This document shows, one piece after another, positions 8,103-16,234 of a stretch of DNA of 64,000 bases. The notes below the pieces were generated by a model. It saw nothing but the letters and a program-made list of their open reading frames with translations. It did not search any database and was not told where the DNA came from. The first letter of the stretch is position 1, and every line of letters starts with the position of its first letter. Location: positions 124,001 through 188,000 of the forward strand of contig NZ_JADCLL010000002.1 of assembly GCF_015070375.1 (NCBI RefSeq). Direction: 5' to 3'. This DNA is from Nocardioides kribbensis (GTDB lineage: Bacteria; Actinomycetota; Actinomycetes; Propionibacteriales; Nocardioidaceae). The translations under genes were made by a program, and so were the position numbers.

Positions 8103-9038
8103 TCAGACGGTGAGCAGCCGCAGCACGACGGCGGCGGCGAGCACGGCGACGACGCCGGCGAGCCCGGCGGCCTGGACGACGGAGCGTCGGGGTCCGCGGG
8201 GGGAGTAGACGAGCACGGCGGCGACGGCGGCGCCGCCGAGGAAGCCGCCGAGGTGGCCCTGCCAGGAGATGTAGGGCACCGTGAAGGTGATCAGCGCGTT
8301 GAGGCCGACCCACAGCAGGATCTGCTGGACGTTGCCGCCGACCTTGTAGGCGATGACGAGCGTGGCGCCGAGCAGCCCGAAGATCGCGCCGGAGGCGCCG
8401 AGGGTGAGCGTGTTCTCGTCGGCCGCCCAGAGCACCAGCGTGGACCCGGCGAGCAGCGACACGAAGTAGAGCGCGAGGAAGCGGGTGCGGCCCAGCGCCA
8501 CCTCGAGCTGCGGGCCGAGGGCGTAGAGGGCCAGCATGTTGAGCCCGATGTGCAGGATCGAGGCGTGCAGGAAGCCGTTGCTGAGCAGCTGCCACAGCGC
8601 CCCGTCGGCCACGCCGGGGGCGAAGTAGGCGCTGCTGGGGCCCGCGCCCTCGCACACCGCCTGCGTGACCCCGGGGAAGTAGCGGCCGTCGGGCAGCTCG
8701 CAGCGCCCGAGGGTGTGCTGGCCGAGGTAGGCGACCAGCTTGCCGGCGGTGCCTCCCGAGGCCAGGGCCATCAGGAAGACGACCACGTTGACGCCGATGA
8801 GCACCATCGACGTCGTCGACGCCTTGGTCGGGCGCAGCCCGCCGTACGCCGTGCGCCCGCTCCTGGTGCTCTTCGCCCCCTCCGCCACGCACGACGGGCA
8901 CTGGAACCCGACCGCTGCGTCACGCATGCAGTCGGGGCAGATGGGCCGGCCGCACCGCTGGCACCGGATGTAGGTCTCCCGGTCGGGGTGCCGGTAGCAG
9001 GTGGGCACCCCGGTCTGGGAGGTCGGGTCAGCGGTCAC
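8103..9038 (-). CDS. Rhomboid-family intramembrane serine protease with N-terminal zinc finger
   Basis: A polytopic protease of 311 residues that cuts substrates inside the membrane. The N-terminus carries a B-box-like zinc-binding module (Cys14, Cys26, Cys29, Cys34, Cys37, Cys47, Cys50), common in actinobacterial rhomboids. Membrane helices begin near residue 76. The catalytic dyad is visible as GASG (Ser217) and GHLGG (His262), and the family motif appears as HIGLNMLALYALG. Start at ATG 9038. The cyclophilin gene lies 63 bases upstream on the same strand, so the two may be cotranscribed. The substrate is unknown. Confidence 0.93.
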   Translation of the reverse strand: MTADPTSQTGVPTCYRHPDRETYIRCQRCGRPICPDCMRDAAVGFQCPSCVAEGAKSTRSGRTAYGGLRPTKASTTSMVLIGVNVVVFLMALASGGTAGKLVAYLGQHTLGRCELPDGRYFPGVTQAVCEGAGPSSAYFAPGVADGALWQLLSNGFLHASILHIGLNMLALYALGPQLEVALGRTRFLALYFVSLLAGSTLVLWAADENTLTLGASGAIFGLLGATLVIAYKVGGNVQQILLWVGLNALITFTVPYISWQGHLGGFLGGAAVAAVLVYSPRGPRRSVVQAAGLAGVVAVLAAAVVLRLLTV

Positions 9039-9101
9039 GGCTCGGCCTGGTCGTGGTGTCGGAGCGGGGGCGAGGAGTCAGGAGCGGGCGTCGGGGAGGG
9101 C

Positions 9102-9614
9102 TCAGCCCTCGCGGATCTCCACCGACTCGAAGACGACGGGCTCCACGGGGCGGTCGCCCGGGCCGGTCTTCGTGGCGGCGATCTTGTCGACGACGTCGCG
9201 GGAGGCCTGGTCGGCCACCTCGCCGAAGATCGTGTGCTTGAAGTTCAGCCACGGGGTCGCGCCCACGGTGACGAAGAACTGCGAGCCGTTGGTGCCCGGG
9301 CCGGCGTTGGCCATCGCGAGCAGGTAGGGCTTGTCGAAGGTGAGCTCGGGGTGCGGCTCGTCCTTGAACGTGTAGCCCGGACCGCCGGTGCCGGTGCCGA
9401 GGGGGCACCCGCCCTGGATCATGAAGCCGGCGATGACGCGGTGGAAGCCGAGACCGTCGTAGAACGGACCGGTCTTGCCGTTGCCGGCGTCGTACTTCTT
9501 CTCGCCGGTCGCGAGACCGGTGAAGTTGGCCACCGTCTCCGGGGCGTGGTCGGGGAAGAGGTCGAGGACGATGTCGCCCTGGTTGGTCTTGAGGACCGCC
9601 TGCGGCTGCGCCAT
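9102..9614 (-). CDS. ppiA: Peptidyl-prolyl cis-trans isomerase, cyclophilin type
   Basis: A cytoplasmic cyclophilin of 170 residues that catalyses proline isomerisation. Motifs FHRVIAGFMIQGG (catalytic Arg), GTNGSQFFVT and NFKHTIFGEV are all present, and there is no signal peptide. The ATG at 9614 follows AAAGGCAGTC. It is the usual actinobacterial PpiA, found near gyrA and the rhomboid gene in many genomes. Its promoter must lie in the 165-base region shared with the divergent gene at 9780. Confidence 0.95.
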   Translation of the reverse strand: MAQPQAVLKTNQGDIVLDLFPDHAPETVANFTGLATGEKKYDAGNGKTGPFYDGLGFHRVIAGFMIQGGCPLGTGTGGPGYTFKDEPHPELTFDKPYLLAMANAGPGTNGSQFFVTVGATPWLNFKHTIFGEVADQASRDVVDKIAATKTGPGDRPVEPVVFESVEIREG

Positions 9615-9779
9615 GACTGCCTTTCGCGCTGATTGGGTACTTCGGGGTGTGCGCTACGTGCCCACCCGTGCGGGACGATCCTCGCACGAGCCGCAAGAGC
9701 AGGCCCGTGCCGGCCGGGCTCGCACCGCCGCTGCGGGCGTGGTCTGATGGCTGAGCACCCGACGAGAGGAAGTGGCGCG

Positions 9780-10583
9780 ATGCGTCTGCGCAAGAAGAAG
9801 ACCCTGATCGAGCAGGCGGGTGACTACGTCGAGTCCGTGCGGCCCCAGATCGAGGCCGCCGTCTCCACCGCCCGCGACGAGGCCGTGCACCTGCTCGGCG
9901 AGGCCCGCGACAAGGCCGCCCCCTACGTCTCCGACGCGCGCGACAAGGCGGCCCCCTACGTCGCCGACGCCCGCGACAAGGCCGCCGAGCGCGCCGCCGA
10001 CGCCCGCAGCAAGGCCGCCGACCTGAGCGCGGAGGCCCGCAGCAAGGCCGCCGAGCGTGCCGCCGACGCCCGCAGCAAGGCCGCCGAGCTGGGCGCGGAG
10101 GCCCGGAGCAAGGCCGCCGACACCGCCTCCTCCGTCTCCAGCGACGCCAAGACCAAGGCCGCGGCGCTCGGCGCCACCGGCACGGCGCTGGCCAGCAGCA
10201 AGGCCTCCGACCTGCAGGACCTCGCGCAGGCCAAGATCGCCCAGGTCAAGGGCGAGCCCGCCCCCTCGAAGGGCGGCAAGCTGAAGAAGCTGCTCCTGGT
10301 CGTCGTGCTCGCCGCCGTCGGCGGCGTCGTGGCCAAGAAGCTCCAGGGCGGCAAGCAGGCCGACAACTGGCAGTCCTCGTACGTGCCGAGCCCCGCTCCC
10401 GCGGCCCCGGCGACCCCGGCCTCCCCCGCCGCGCCGCTGGCCGGTGTCAGCGAGGACGACGCCGACGACGCCGCCGGCTCCTCGCCCGACGAGGCCATCG
10501 CAGACCGCGCCGAGGCCGCCCACCCCATCACCACCCCCGACGAGCCGGCCGAGGTCGTCGACCTCGACGGCGACAAGAAGTAG
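9780..10583 (+). CDS. Membrane protein with seven 11-residue amphipathic repeats
   Basis: A protein of 267 residues that I do not recognise as a named family member. The ATG at 9780 has a strong ribosome site (GAGAGGAAG) and is preferred to an in-frame ATG at 9747. Residues 42-118 are seven consecutive 11-mers of type ARDKAAPYVSD, ARSKAAERAAD and ARSKAAELGAE. These resemble LEA-group and apolipoprotein 11-mers that form amphipathic helices on membranes. A further Ala/Lys helix leads to a single hydrophobic segment (KKLLLVVVLAAVGGVVAKKL, about residues 166-185). A Pro/Ala-rich and then acidic C-terminus follows. It ends facing the PlsC-like gene across a shared terminator. Confidence 0.8.
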   Translation: MRLRKKKTLIEQAGDYVESVRPQIEAAVSTARDEAVHLLGEARDKAAPYVSDARDKAAPYVADARDKAAERAADARSKAADLSAEARSKAAERAADARSKAAELGAEARSKAADTASSVSSDAKTKAAALGATGTALASSKASDLQDLAQAKIAQVKGEPAPSKGGKLKKLLLVVVLAAVGGVVAKKLQGGKQADNWQSSYVPSPAPAAPATPASPAAPLAGVSEDDADDAAGSSPDEAIADRAEAAHPITTPDEPAEVVDLDGDKK

Positions 10584-10639
10584 CACCCGGGGCCGCCCAC
10601 CGCGGCCCGCACGACCCGGCACGACCCGGCACCGCCACA

Positions 10640-10670
10640 AGGGCGCCGGACCACCACGGTCCGGCGCCCT
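10640..10670. terminator. Bidirectional hairpin terminator between convergent genes
   Basis: A perfect 13-base stem AGGGCGCCGGACC pairs with its complement around an ACCAC loop. It lies between the 3' ends of the plus-strand 11-mer-repeat gene and the minus-strand acyltransferase gene, so it can serve both. Confidence 0.75.
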
Positions 10671-10707
10671 CGTCGCGTCCGGGCCCGGCCCCGGTCAGCG
10701 GCCGGCG

Positions 10708-11763
10708 TCAGCGGCGACGGGCCGGCAGGTCCTCGGGGCGGTGCTCCTCGACCCAGGCGTCGATGCGCTCCCACCAGTCGTAGAGCCAGGCGATCTGCTC
10801 CTCGCGGTCGGTGGGGATCTCGGAGCGCGGCACCTGCCACCACCGCATCGTGATCCGCTTGTCCATCGGCAGCTCGCGCCACAGGTCTCGCACGCCGAGC
10901 ACGTGGTCGAGGCCGGTGTGGGCCACCATCACCACGTCGGCCTCGGGCGCGGCCTCGAGGGCGGCCAGCAGCCCACCCGGCTTCGGTGCGAGCACGTGGA
11001 GCATCGCCTCGGCGCGCCCGGCCATGGCGTGCAGGCCGAGGCGGTGCAGCCGGGCGATGGCGCGCTCGCGCCGCTCGGGGGAGAAGTTGCCGCCCTCGGG
11101 GAAGATCACGAAGGCGTCGTCGCGGTCGAGGCCGGTGGCCAGCGAGGCGATCTGCGACTCCAGGTCCTCCCCGTCGCCGGGGCTGGGGGAGATGAAGCGC
11201 GCCGGCAGCCGGGTGAGCAGGCAGCCGATGACGGGGTCCCACGCGAGGGTGTCCTTGAGCACCACCCGCGGCTCCCTGTCGTACCAGTCCATGAGGGCGT
11301 GCACGAGGGTGAAGGAGTCACCCGGCCCGGCGTGGCGGCAGCACACGAGCAGCGGGTGGCCGGGGTGGGCGTCGGGCGCCGGGCCGACCGTGGTGATCGA
11401 CAGGTGCAGCACCCGGCGCGCCTCGGAGAACAGCACCCACATCACGCCCTGCACGAGGTCGTAGTGGATCCCCTCGAAGTACGGCGTGCGCAGGCGCCGC
11501 CCGAAGCCTGAGGAGAGCCACAGCCCCAGCAGCACCGCGAGCAGCACCGTCTCCATGGTCAGGTAGACCACCGCCAGCCAGGCCAGGCGCAGCGCGCGCC
11601 AGCGCCCGGGCACCCACGGCGAGACCGCCGCGGCGCCGAGCAGCCACAGCGGCAGGGCCAGCCAGAGCACCGCCGTGAGGCCCACGACGAGCGGGGCCAC
11701 CAGCCCTAGGCGCAGCACGCGGGCCGCCCCGGCAGGCAGGCGGCGGCGACCGGCCGTGCTCAC
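10708..11763 (-). CDS. PlsC-like lysophospholipid acyltransferase family protein
   Basis: A membrane-associated protein of 351 residues with two or more N-terminal hydrophobic segments (about residues 15-45 and 60-85). The acyltransferase motifs are modified but recognisable: RHAGPGDSF in place of NHxxxxD, and FPEGGNFS in place of FPEGTRS. It probably transfers acyl groups to a lysophospholipid or another lipid acceptor; the acceptor is unknown. Its ATG overlaps the stop of the patatin-like gene by four bases. It is the last gene of a SURF1-DUF3817-patatin-acyltransferase operon. The pairing of a lipid hydrolase with an acyltransferase suggests acyl-chain remodelling, which is inference. Confidence 0.85.
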   Translation of the reverse strand: MSTAGRRRLPAGAARVLRLGLVAPLVVGLTAVLWLALPLWLLGAAAVSPWVPGRWRALRLAWLAVVYLTMETVLLAVLLGLWLSSGFGRRLRTPYFEGIHYDLVQGVMWVLFSEARRVLHLSITTVGPAPDAHPGHPLLVCCRHAGPGDSFTLVHALMDWYDREPRVVLKDTLAWDPVIGCLLTRLPARFISPSPGDGEDLESQIASLATGLDRDDAFVIFPEGGNFSPERRERAIARLHRLGLHAMAGRAEAMLHVLAPKPGGLLAALEAAPEADVVMVAHTGLDHVLGVRDLWRELPMDKRITMRWWQVPRSEIPTDREEQIAWLYDWWERIDAWVEEHRPEDLPARRR

Positions 11764-12617
11764 GGCAGGTGCTCGCGCAGGTAGTCGCGGGAGGCCTCGT
11801 AGGTCAGCTGCACCCGGGTCTCCACGTCGCGGAAGTCGCTGCCGGCCCGCAGCCCGTCGTCGCGGCTGCTGGTGCCGCGGGCCGGGAGCACGTGGGCCTC
11901 CACCCCGGCGGGCAGCTCGGCGAGCTCACGGGTGAAGCGGTGGCGCCGGGCCACCTCGAACGACACCCGGGCCACCTCCCAGGGCCGCCGCGGCGGTCGC
12001 AGCGGGCGGTCGAAGCGACCGACCTGCAGCACGAAGACCCGCGTCGCGCCCAGCTGGTGGGCGCGCGCCAGCGGCACGGAGTTGACGATGCCGCCGTCGA
12101 GGAAGTGCTCCCCGCCCACGCGCGCAGGCGGGAGCAGGCCCGGCACCGCGGCGCTGGCCATCACCGCGTCGACCACCGGCCCGGAGTCGAACCAGTGCTC
12201 CGCCGCGCGCTCGATGCTGGCCGCGCACACCTGGAGCGGCACGGCGAGCTCGGCGAAGGTGACCTCGCCCAGCTCCGCGCGCAGCCGACGCTCCAGCGGA
12301 CCGGCCGACCACAGGTGGGTGCCGCTGGCCACCGCCCGCCGCACGCTGCGCAGCGGGCGGTCGCCGAACACCGCCTCCTCGCGGGCACGCCGTACGCCGC
12401 TCGCCGCGCCGGCCGCGGCCTGCCACAGCCCGGTGAGGTGCTCGACGACGTCGAGGGTGGGCTCGCGGGCCACCAGGGCGCCGTTGAGGGCGCCGACGCT
12501 GGTGCCGAGCACGAGGTCGGGGCGCACGCCGTGCTCGAGCAGGGCCCGGAGCATGCCGACCTCGACGGCGCCCAGGGCGCCGCCCCCGCCGAGGACGAAG
12601 GCGGTGGTGATGCTCAG
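11760..12617 (-). CDS. Patatin-like phospholipase family protein (apparent CTG start)
   Basis: A serine lipase/acylhydrolase of about 285 residues. It has the patatin oxyanion loop VLGGGGALGAVEVGML, nucleophile motif GTSVGAL and DGG (FLDGGIVNSVPL) supplying the catalytic Asp. The family homology begins at once (ITTAFVLGGGG), but no ATG, GTG or TTG exists in frame nearby. The only near-cognate codon is CTG at 12617-12615, which overlaps the DUF3817 stop as CTGA. That mimics the ATGA/GTGA coupling used elsewhere in this window. The next gene downstream overlaps by four bases. The start assignment is uncertain; the domain assignment is not. Confidence 0.85.
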   Translation of the reverse strand: MSITTAFVLGGGGALGAVEVGMLRALLEHGVRPDLVLGTSVGALNGALVAREPTLDVVEHLTGLWQAAAGAASGVRRAREEAVFGDRPLRSVRRAVASGTHLWSAGPLERRLRAELGEVTFAELAVPLQVCAASIERAAEHWFDSGPVVDAVMASAAVPGLLPPARVGGEHFLDGGIVNSVPLARAHQLGATRVFVLQVGRFDRPLRPPRRPWEVARVSFEVARRHRFTRELAELPAGVEAHVLPARGTSSRDDGLRAGSDFRDVETRVQLTYEASRDYLREHLP

Positions 12618-13054
12618 GCCACCGGGTCGGGCACGGTGAGCGCGCGGGTCGCGCGGGTGGCGCGGCGCTCGGCCCAGAAGCTCAGCAGCGGCACGGTGCC
12701 GCACAGCAGCGTGACGACGGTGAAGCCGGGCTCCCAGCGCGCCTTGCGGGCCAGCAGGAAGGCGGTGACGAGGAAGATCATGTAGAGCCAGCCGTGGGCG
12801 ACGCCGAGGTACTCGGTGATGTCCTCGCCCACCTGCTGCACGCCCGAGCCCGGGGTGACCAGCTCGGGGGTGCCGGGGATGAAGCCCCACATCGCACTGC
12901 CGTCGAAGTTGGCGAGGGGCACGCCGACCAGGATGAGCACGACGAGCAGCACGCCGACGACGCTGGCCATGATCCGGTAGCGCAGCAGCGTGCCGCGCAC
13001 CTCCGACTCGGTCAGCGTGGTCGTGCGGCGGGACGAGGCGGGTGCGGTGCTCAC
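12614..13054 (-). CDS. DUF3817 domain integral membrane protein
   Basis: A small membrane protein of 146 residues with three or four helices (RIMASVVGVLLVVLILVGVPLA, GVAHGWLYMIFLVTAFLLA, FTVVTLLCGTVPLLSFW). DUF3817 proteins are found in actinobacteria, often near respiratory or SURF1 genes; the function is unknown. The start overlaps the SURF1 stop by four bases, and the stop overlaps the presumed patatin start. It is therefore the second gene of the operon. Confidence 0.88.
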   Translation of the reverse strand: MSTAPASSRRTTTLTESEVRGTLLRYRIMASVVGVLLVVLILVGVPLANFDGSAMWGFIPGTPELVTPGSGVQQVGEDITEYLGVAHGWLYMIFLVTAFLLARKARWEPGFTVVTLLCGTVPLLSFWAERRATRATRALTVPDPVA

Positions 13055-14037
13055 GGCTTCGACGGTACCGGGTCGGCCACCGGCCGGGTGCCGGCTCCCG
13101 GGGCGGCGGCGTCGTCGATGTCGGCCACCTCACCGCTCCCGGCGCGGGCGGGCTCACCGGGCCCCGGGGCGGGGTCTCCCCCGGGCTCGTCTCCGGTGTC
13201 GCCTCCAGGGCCGTCGCCCTGCCCGTCCTCGTCGAGGGGCTCGGCCTCGTCCTCGGGCTCGGCGGTCACCTCGCGCACGTAGCGCCACCACACGAAGGCC
13301 GCGAAGGCGGCGAAGATCCACCACTCCAGGGCGTAGAGGAAGTTGCGCAGCCCGGTGAACCGGTCGGCGGCCGGCAGCTGCTCCAGGGTCGCGGCGGAGA
13401 GGCCCTCGGTGCCGTCGTTGACGGCGGTGTCGCCGGTGGGCCAGTCGCCGGGGGCCACGTCGGTGGCGACGACGCCGTAGGCGCCGTAGAGGTCCTGGTC
13501 GACGCGCTGGATCAGGTCGGCGGTGCGCACCTGCGGGATGATGTCGTCGCTGCGGTCGGTGTCGGCCTCGCCGGTGCCCTCCGCGGGCTGCAGCCAGGCG
13601 ACCATCTCGGCCGCGCCCTCGGGCGGCGCGGGCGCCTCGGCCGGGTCGGCGGTCCAGCCCCGCACGATCGGCAGGGCGGGGGCGTCGCCCGCGCCCGGCT
13701 CGTCGGCGGCGTCGACCGGCCCGATCGCCAGCGGCGTCACGACCCAGTAGCCGTCCTGCCCGTCGAGCTCGCGACCCGAGACGTAGACGGTGCCGTCGGG
13801 CACCCACACCCCGCTCACCACGACCGGCTGCCCGACCTTGTCACCGGGGAACCGGTCGTCGGCCCCGATCACGTCGGCCAGCGGCTCGGGGTCGAGCCGG
13901 GTCAGGTCGGAGGCCTCGGCCGCACGCTGGGCCTGCCACGAGTCGAGCTGCCACATGCCCAGCCCCGACGCCGCCACGATCGCGGCGACCCCCAGGGCGT
14001 GCACGCCCCACAGGCGCGGGGCGAGCGGCGACGACAC
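13051..14037 (-). CDS. SURF1 family protein
   Basis: SURF1-type factor of 328 residues, a family linked to assembly of haem-copper cytochrome oxidases. The architecture is typical: an N-terminal membrane helix (ALGVAAIVAASGLGMWQL), a periplasmic-side domain (GQPVVVSGVW, GRELDGQDGYWVVTPL, ALPIVRGW) and a C-terminal helix (LEWWIFAAFAAFVWW). A long Asp/Glu/Gly/Pro-rich cytoplasmic tail (about residues 265-328) follows and is not part of the conserved domain. It is the first gene of the operon. The repeat-filled gap lies upstream. Confidence 0.92.
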   Translation of the reverse strand: MSSPLAPRLWGVHALGVAAIVAASGLGMWQLDSWQAQRAAEASDLTRLDPEPLADVIGADDRFPGDKVGQPVVVSGVWVPDGTVYVSGRELDGQDGYWVVTPLAIGPVDAADEPGAGDAPALPIVRGWTADPAEAPAPPEGAAEMVAWLQPAEGTGEADTDRSDDIIPQVRTADLIQRVDQDLYGAYGVVATDVAPGDWPTGDTAVNDGTEGLSAATLEQLPAADRFTGLRNFLYALEWWIFAAFAAFVWWRYVREVTAEPEDEAEPLDEDGQGDGPGGDTGDEPGGDPAPGPGEPARAGSGEVADIDDAAAPGAGTRPVADPVPSKP

Positions 14038-14120
14038 GCCCCCAGTCTACGAAGCCCCCCACGCCGCACCGCCCCGCCGAGGCCGGCGGCCCCGCTCCTC
14101 GTGAGCCACGACTCAGCCGC

Positions 14121-14287
14121 GGTGGTCGAGGAGGGAGCCCCACAGCCGCACGGTGGTCGAGGAGGGAGCCCCACACCACACGGTGGTTGAGGAGGGAGCC
14201 CTTCGAGACGCTCGCTGCGCTCGCTCCTCAGGAACCACGCCAGCGACCGTCTCGAAACCACCCCACCACGGTGGTCGAGGATGGGGC
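14121..14287. repeat. Second block of the nested-palindrome repeat family
   Basis: Copies start at 14121, 14152, 14182 and 14270 with GGTGGTCGAGGAGGGAGC or close variants. Only the copy at 14182-14262 is full length, ending in GTCTCGAAACCACC; the other three are short 5' fragments. Relative to 7799-8067 it uses GAGGGAGC rather than GAGCGAGC. It lies just upstream of SURF1 in a gene-free interval. Confidence 0.8.
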
Positions 14288-14445
14288 GCGAGCCACCGGC
14301 GCTCCCATGGATCGTCACGTCGTGACCCGTCGGCGCCCGCGTAGTCGGTGGAGGTCTCGAGCACCCGGCCCCGGACGGTCGGTCACCGCGAGCGCCGCCG
14401 ACCGGCCACGCGCGGCTGCCTCGCCTCCCGGCCGGGGCGCCCGAG

Positions 14446-14917
14446 AAGTGGCGGCGTACGACCTGTCGAGGGCCGCCGCAGCTGTCGTCTCCCGCCACTA
14501 CGCACGCTCGGTCACCACGAGCGCCGCCAGCACCGGCCCCGCCACGCGGGGCTGCCTCGCGTCCCCCGGCCGGCCCGCGCGAGAAGTGGCGGCATACGAC
14601 CGGTCAACGGCCGCCGCAGGTGTCGTCTCCCGCCACTACGCACGCTCGGCCACCACGAGCGCCGCCAGCACCGGCCCCGCCACGCGGGGCTGCCTCGCGT
14701 TCCCCGGCCGGCCCGCGCGAGAAGTGGCGGCATACGACCGGTCGACGCCCGCCACAGGTGTCATCTCCCGCCACTTACCGCACAATCGGTCACCGCGAGC
14801 GCCACCAGCACCGGCCCCGCCACGCGCGGCTGCCTTCCGTCCTCCGGACCGCCTCGCCCGAAAAGTGGCCGCAAACGACCGGTCGACGGCCACCGCAGGT
14901 GTCGTCTCCCGCCACTT
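14446..14917. repeat. Tandem array of four 55-bp inverted-repeat units, period about 138 bp
   Basis: The units lie at 14446-14500, 14584-14638, 14722-14776 and 14863-14917, with spacings of 138, 138 and 141 bases. Each begins AAGTGGCGGCATACGAC or a variant and ends with GTCGTCTCCCGCCACTT or a variant. This gives inverted arms of consensus AAGTGGCGGNNNACGAC, i.e. eight half-sites. The 83-86 bases between units are also repeated (with GCCGCCAGCACCGGCCCC). Because 138 is a multiple of three, several frames stay open, but none looks like a protein. The gap 14038-15174 otherwise holds only the block at 14121-14287; nothing is recognisable in 14930-15174. Confidence 0.85.
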
Positions 14918-15174
14918 GCCGACGCCGGCCATCGGGCCGGGCGGCGGGTCGACCCGCGTGCGGACACGGATCGGCCGAGATCCCGATCAGGTCGGCACCT
15001 CCGACCGGCCCGGGCCGGAAGCCACCAGCGGACAGGTCGGTCGAAGGCACGAAGCCGGTCTCATAACGAGTCACACCCGCAGCCACCAGACCACAGCCCC
15101 TCACCGACGGGACGGCAACGCGATCCTCACAGCCTCGTCACCCCCGTACCCCGACCGACCGGCCTTGAGCCCGA

Positions 15175-16083
15175 TCAGTCGCAGGAGGCCACCGGCACGT
15201 CACCCGAGGCGACCAGGTCCGCCGCCGCGGGCGGGTCGCTGAGCCGAAAGCCGATGCGCCCCGTGGAGGGGTCGGCCACCCCGTCGGTGAAGCTGCGCGC
15301 GAAGCTCGTCGAGGCCTCGGCCACCTCCAGCCGGTCGAAGAGGTCGGCCCGGTCGGGGCCCAGCGTGGCCGTGGCCAGGCCACCCTGGAAGGACATGGCC
15401 CACACCTGGAGGTCGTCCAGCCCCGACACGTCCGCCCCCTCGGGGTCGAGGCAGCCCCGGGCGAGATAGGTCGAGATCGCCGGCGCCCCGACCAGCGCGA
15501 CGACCGCCGGGTCGTCGGCGTACGAGCCGCCGGAGGCGTCGAGCCCCTGCACGATGACGCTGTCCTCGGCCACCACGCTCGCCCCGGCCAGCGGGCCCAC
15601 GCCCGCCTCCACCGCGCGGGTCAGCGCCTCGGGGTCGACGACCCGGTCGATGCCGAGCACGAAGCCGGTCTCGGTGCCGTCCTCGTCGAAGACGTGCGCC
15701 TCCCAGGAGACGTCGGCCTGCCCGAACCCGAAGCGCCGCACGAGCTGGTCGTCGACCGGCAGCAGGGTGCCGTCGGTGAGGGCCGCGGTCTCGGCCGTCG
15801 TACGCCGCTCGAAGGCCGCCCGGTCGGCCGCGGGGTCCTGCGAGGTCGGGTCCTCGACGCCCAGCTGCACCGCCACGCGGGCGAAGTCGGTGACCTCGAG
15901 GCGCGCCGCGTCGGCCGGCACGTACGGCAGCGCCAGCACCGCGGGCTCCGGCACGCCGGCGGCGACCACCGCCTCCACCGCGGCGGGCGGCGGCTGGTCG
16001 GCATCGGGCGGCGGGATCTCCTCGGCGCACCCGCCGAGCAGCAGGGTGGCCGCGCAGACGGCGAGAGTCAGGCGGGGAAGCAC
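15175..16083 (-). CDS. Putative secreted lipoprotein of unknown function
   Basis: A protein of 302 residues with a signal peptide ending in a lipobox (VCAATLLLGGC, Cys at about residue 18). This should place the mature protein on the outer face of the membrane by lipid attachment. The GTG start at 16083 puts the signal at the true N-terminus; an in-frame ATG at 16206 would add 41 non-conserved residues. The mature part is rich in Ala, Val and Asp, with alternating strands (VLGIDRVVDPEALTRAVEAG, LVGAPAISTYLARGC). I recognise no domain. It stands alone between the repeat array and the nuclease-like orphan. Confidence 0.75.
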   Translation of the reverse strand: MLPRLTLAVCAATLLLGGCAEEIPPPDADQPPPAAVEAVVAAGVPEPAVLALPYVPADAARLEVTDFARVAVQLGVEDPTSQDPAADRAAFERRTTAETAALTDGTLLPVDDQLVRRFGFGQADVSWEAHVFDEDGTETGFVLGIDRVVDPEALTRAVEAGVGPLAGASVVAEDSVIVQGLDASGGSYADDPAVVALVGAPAISTYLARGCLDPEGADVSGLDDLQVWAMSFQGGLATATLGPDRADLFDRLEVAEASTSFARSFTDGVADPSTGRIGFRLSDPPAAADLVASGDVPVASCD

Positions 16084-16234
16084 GCGCGGCAGTCTGCCAC
16101 CCGGCCACCGTGGGCGGGCCGAGTCCGCCGAAGTCCGCCCAGCCGTCGTGGACAGCGGACCCGACACGGTCCCGGTCGACCGACCGCATGGTTTCCCGTG
16201 GAACATCGGGAGGGCGGCCCGTCCGGACCAGCGG

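Noticed and set aside
14446-14917. CRISPR array
   Set aside because: The intervening segments are repeated rather than unique, the period is 138 bp and no cas genes are present.
14187-15469. Two long plus-strand open frames over the 138-bp repeats, one encoding 46-residue repeats
   Set aside because: They stay open because the period is a multiple of three. The translations are Arg/Pro-rich, two overlapping frames are equally open, and neither has a ribosome site or known domain.
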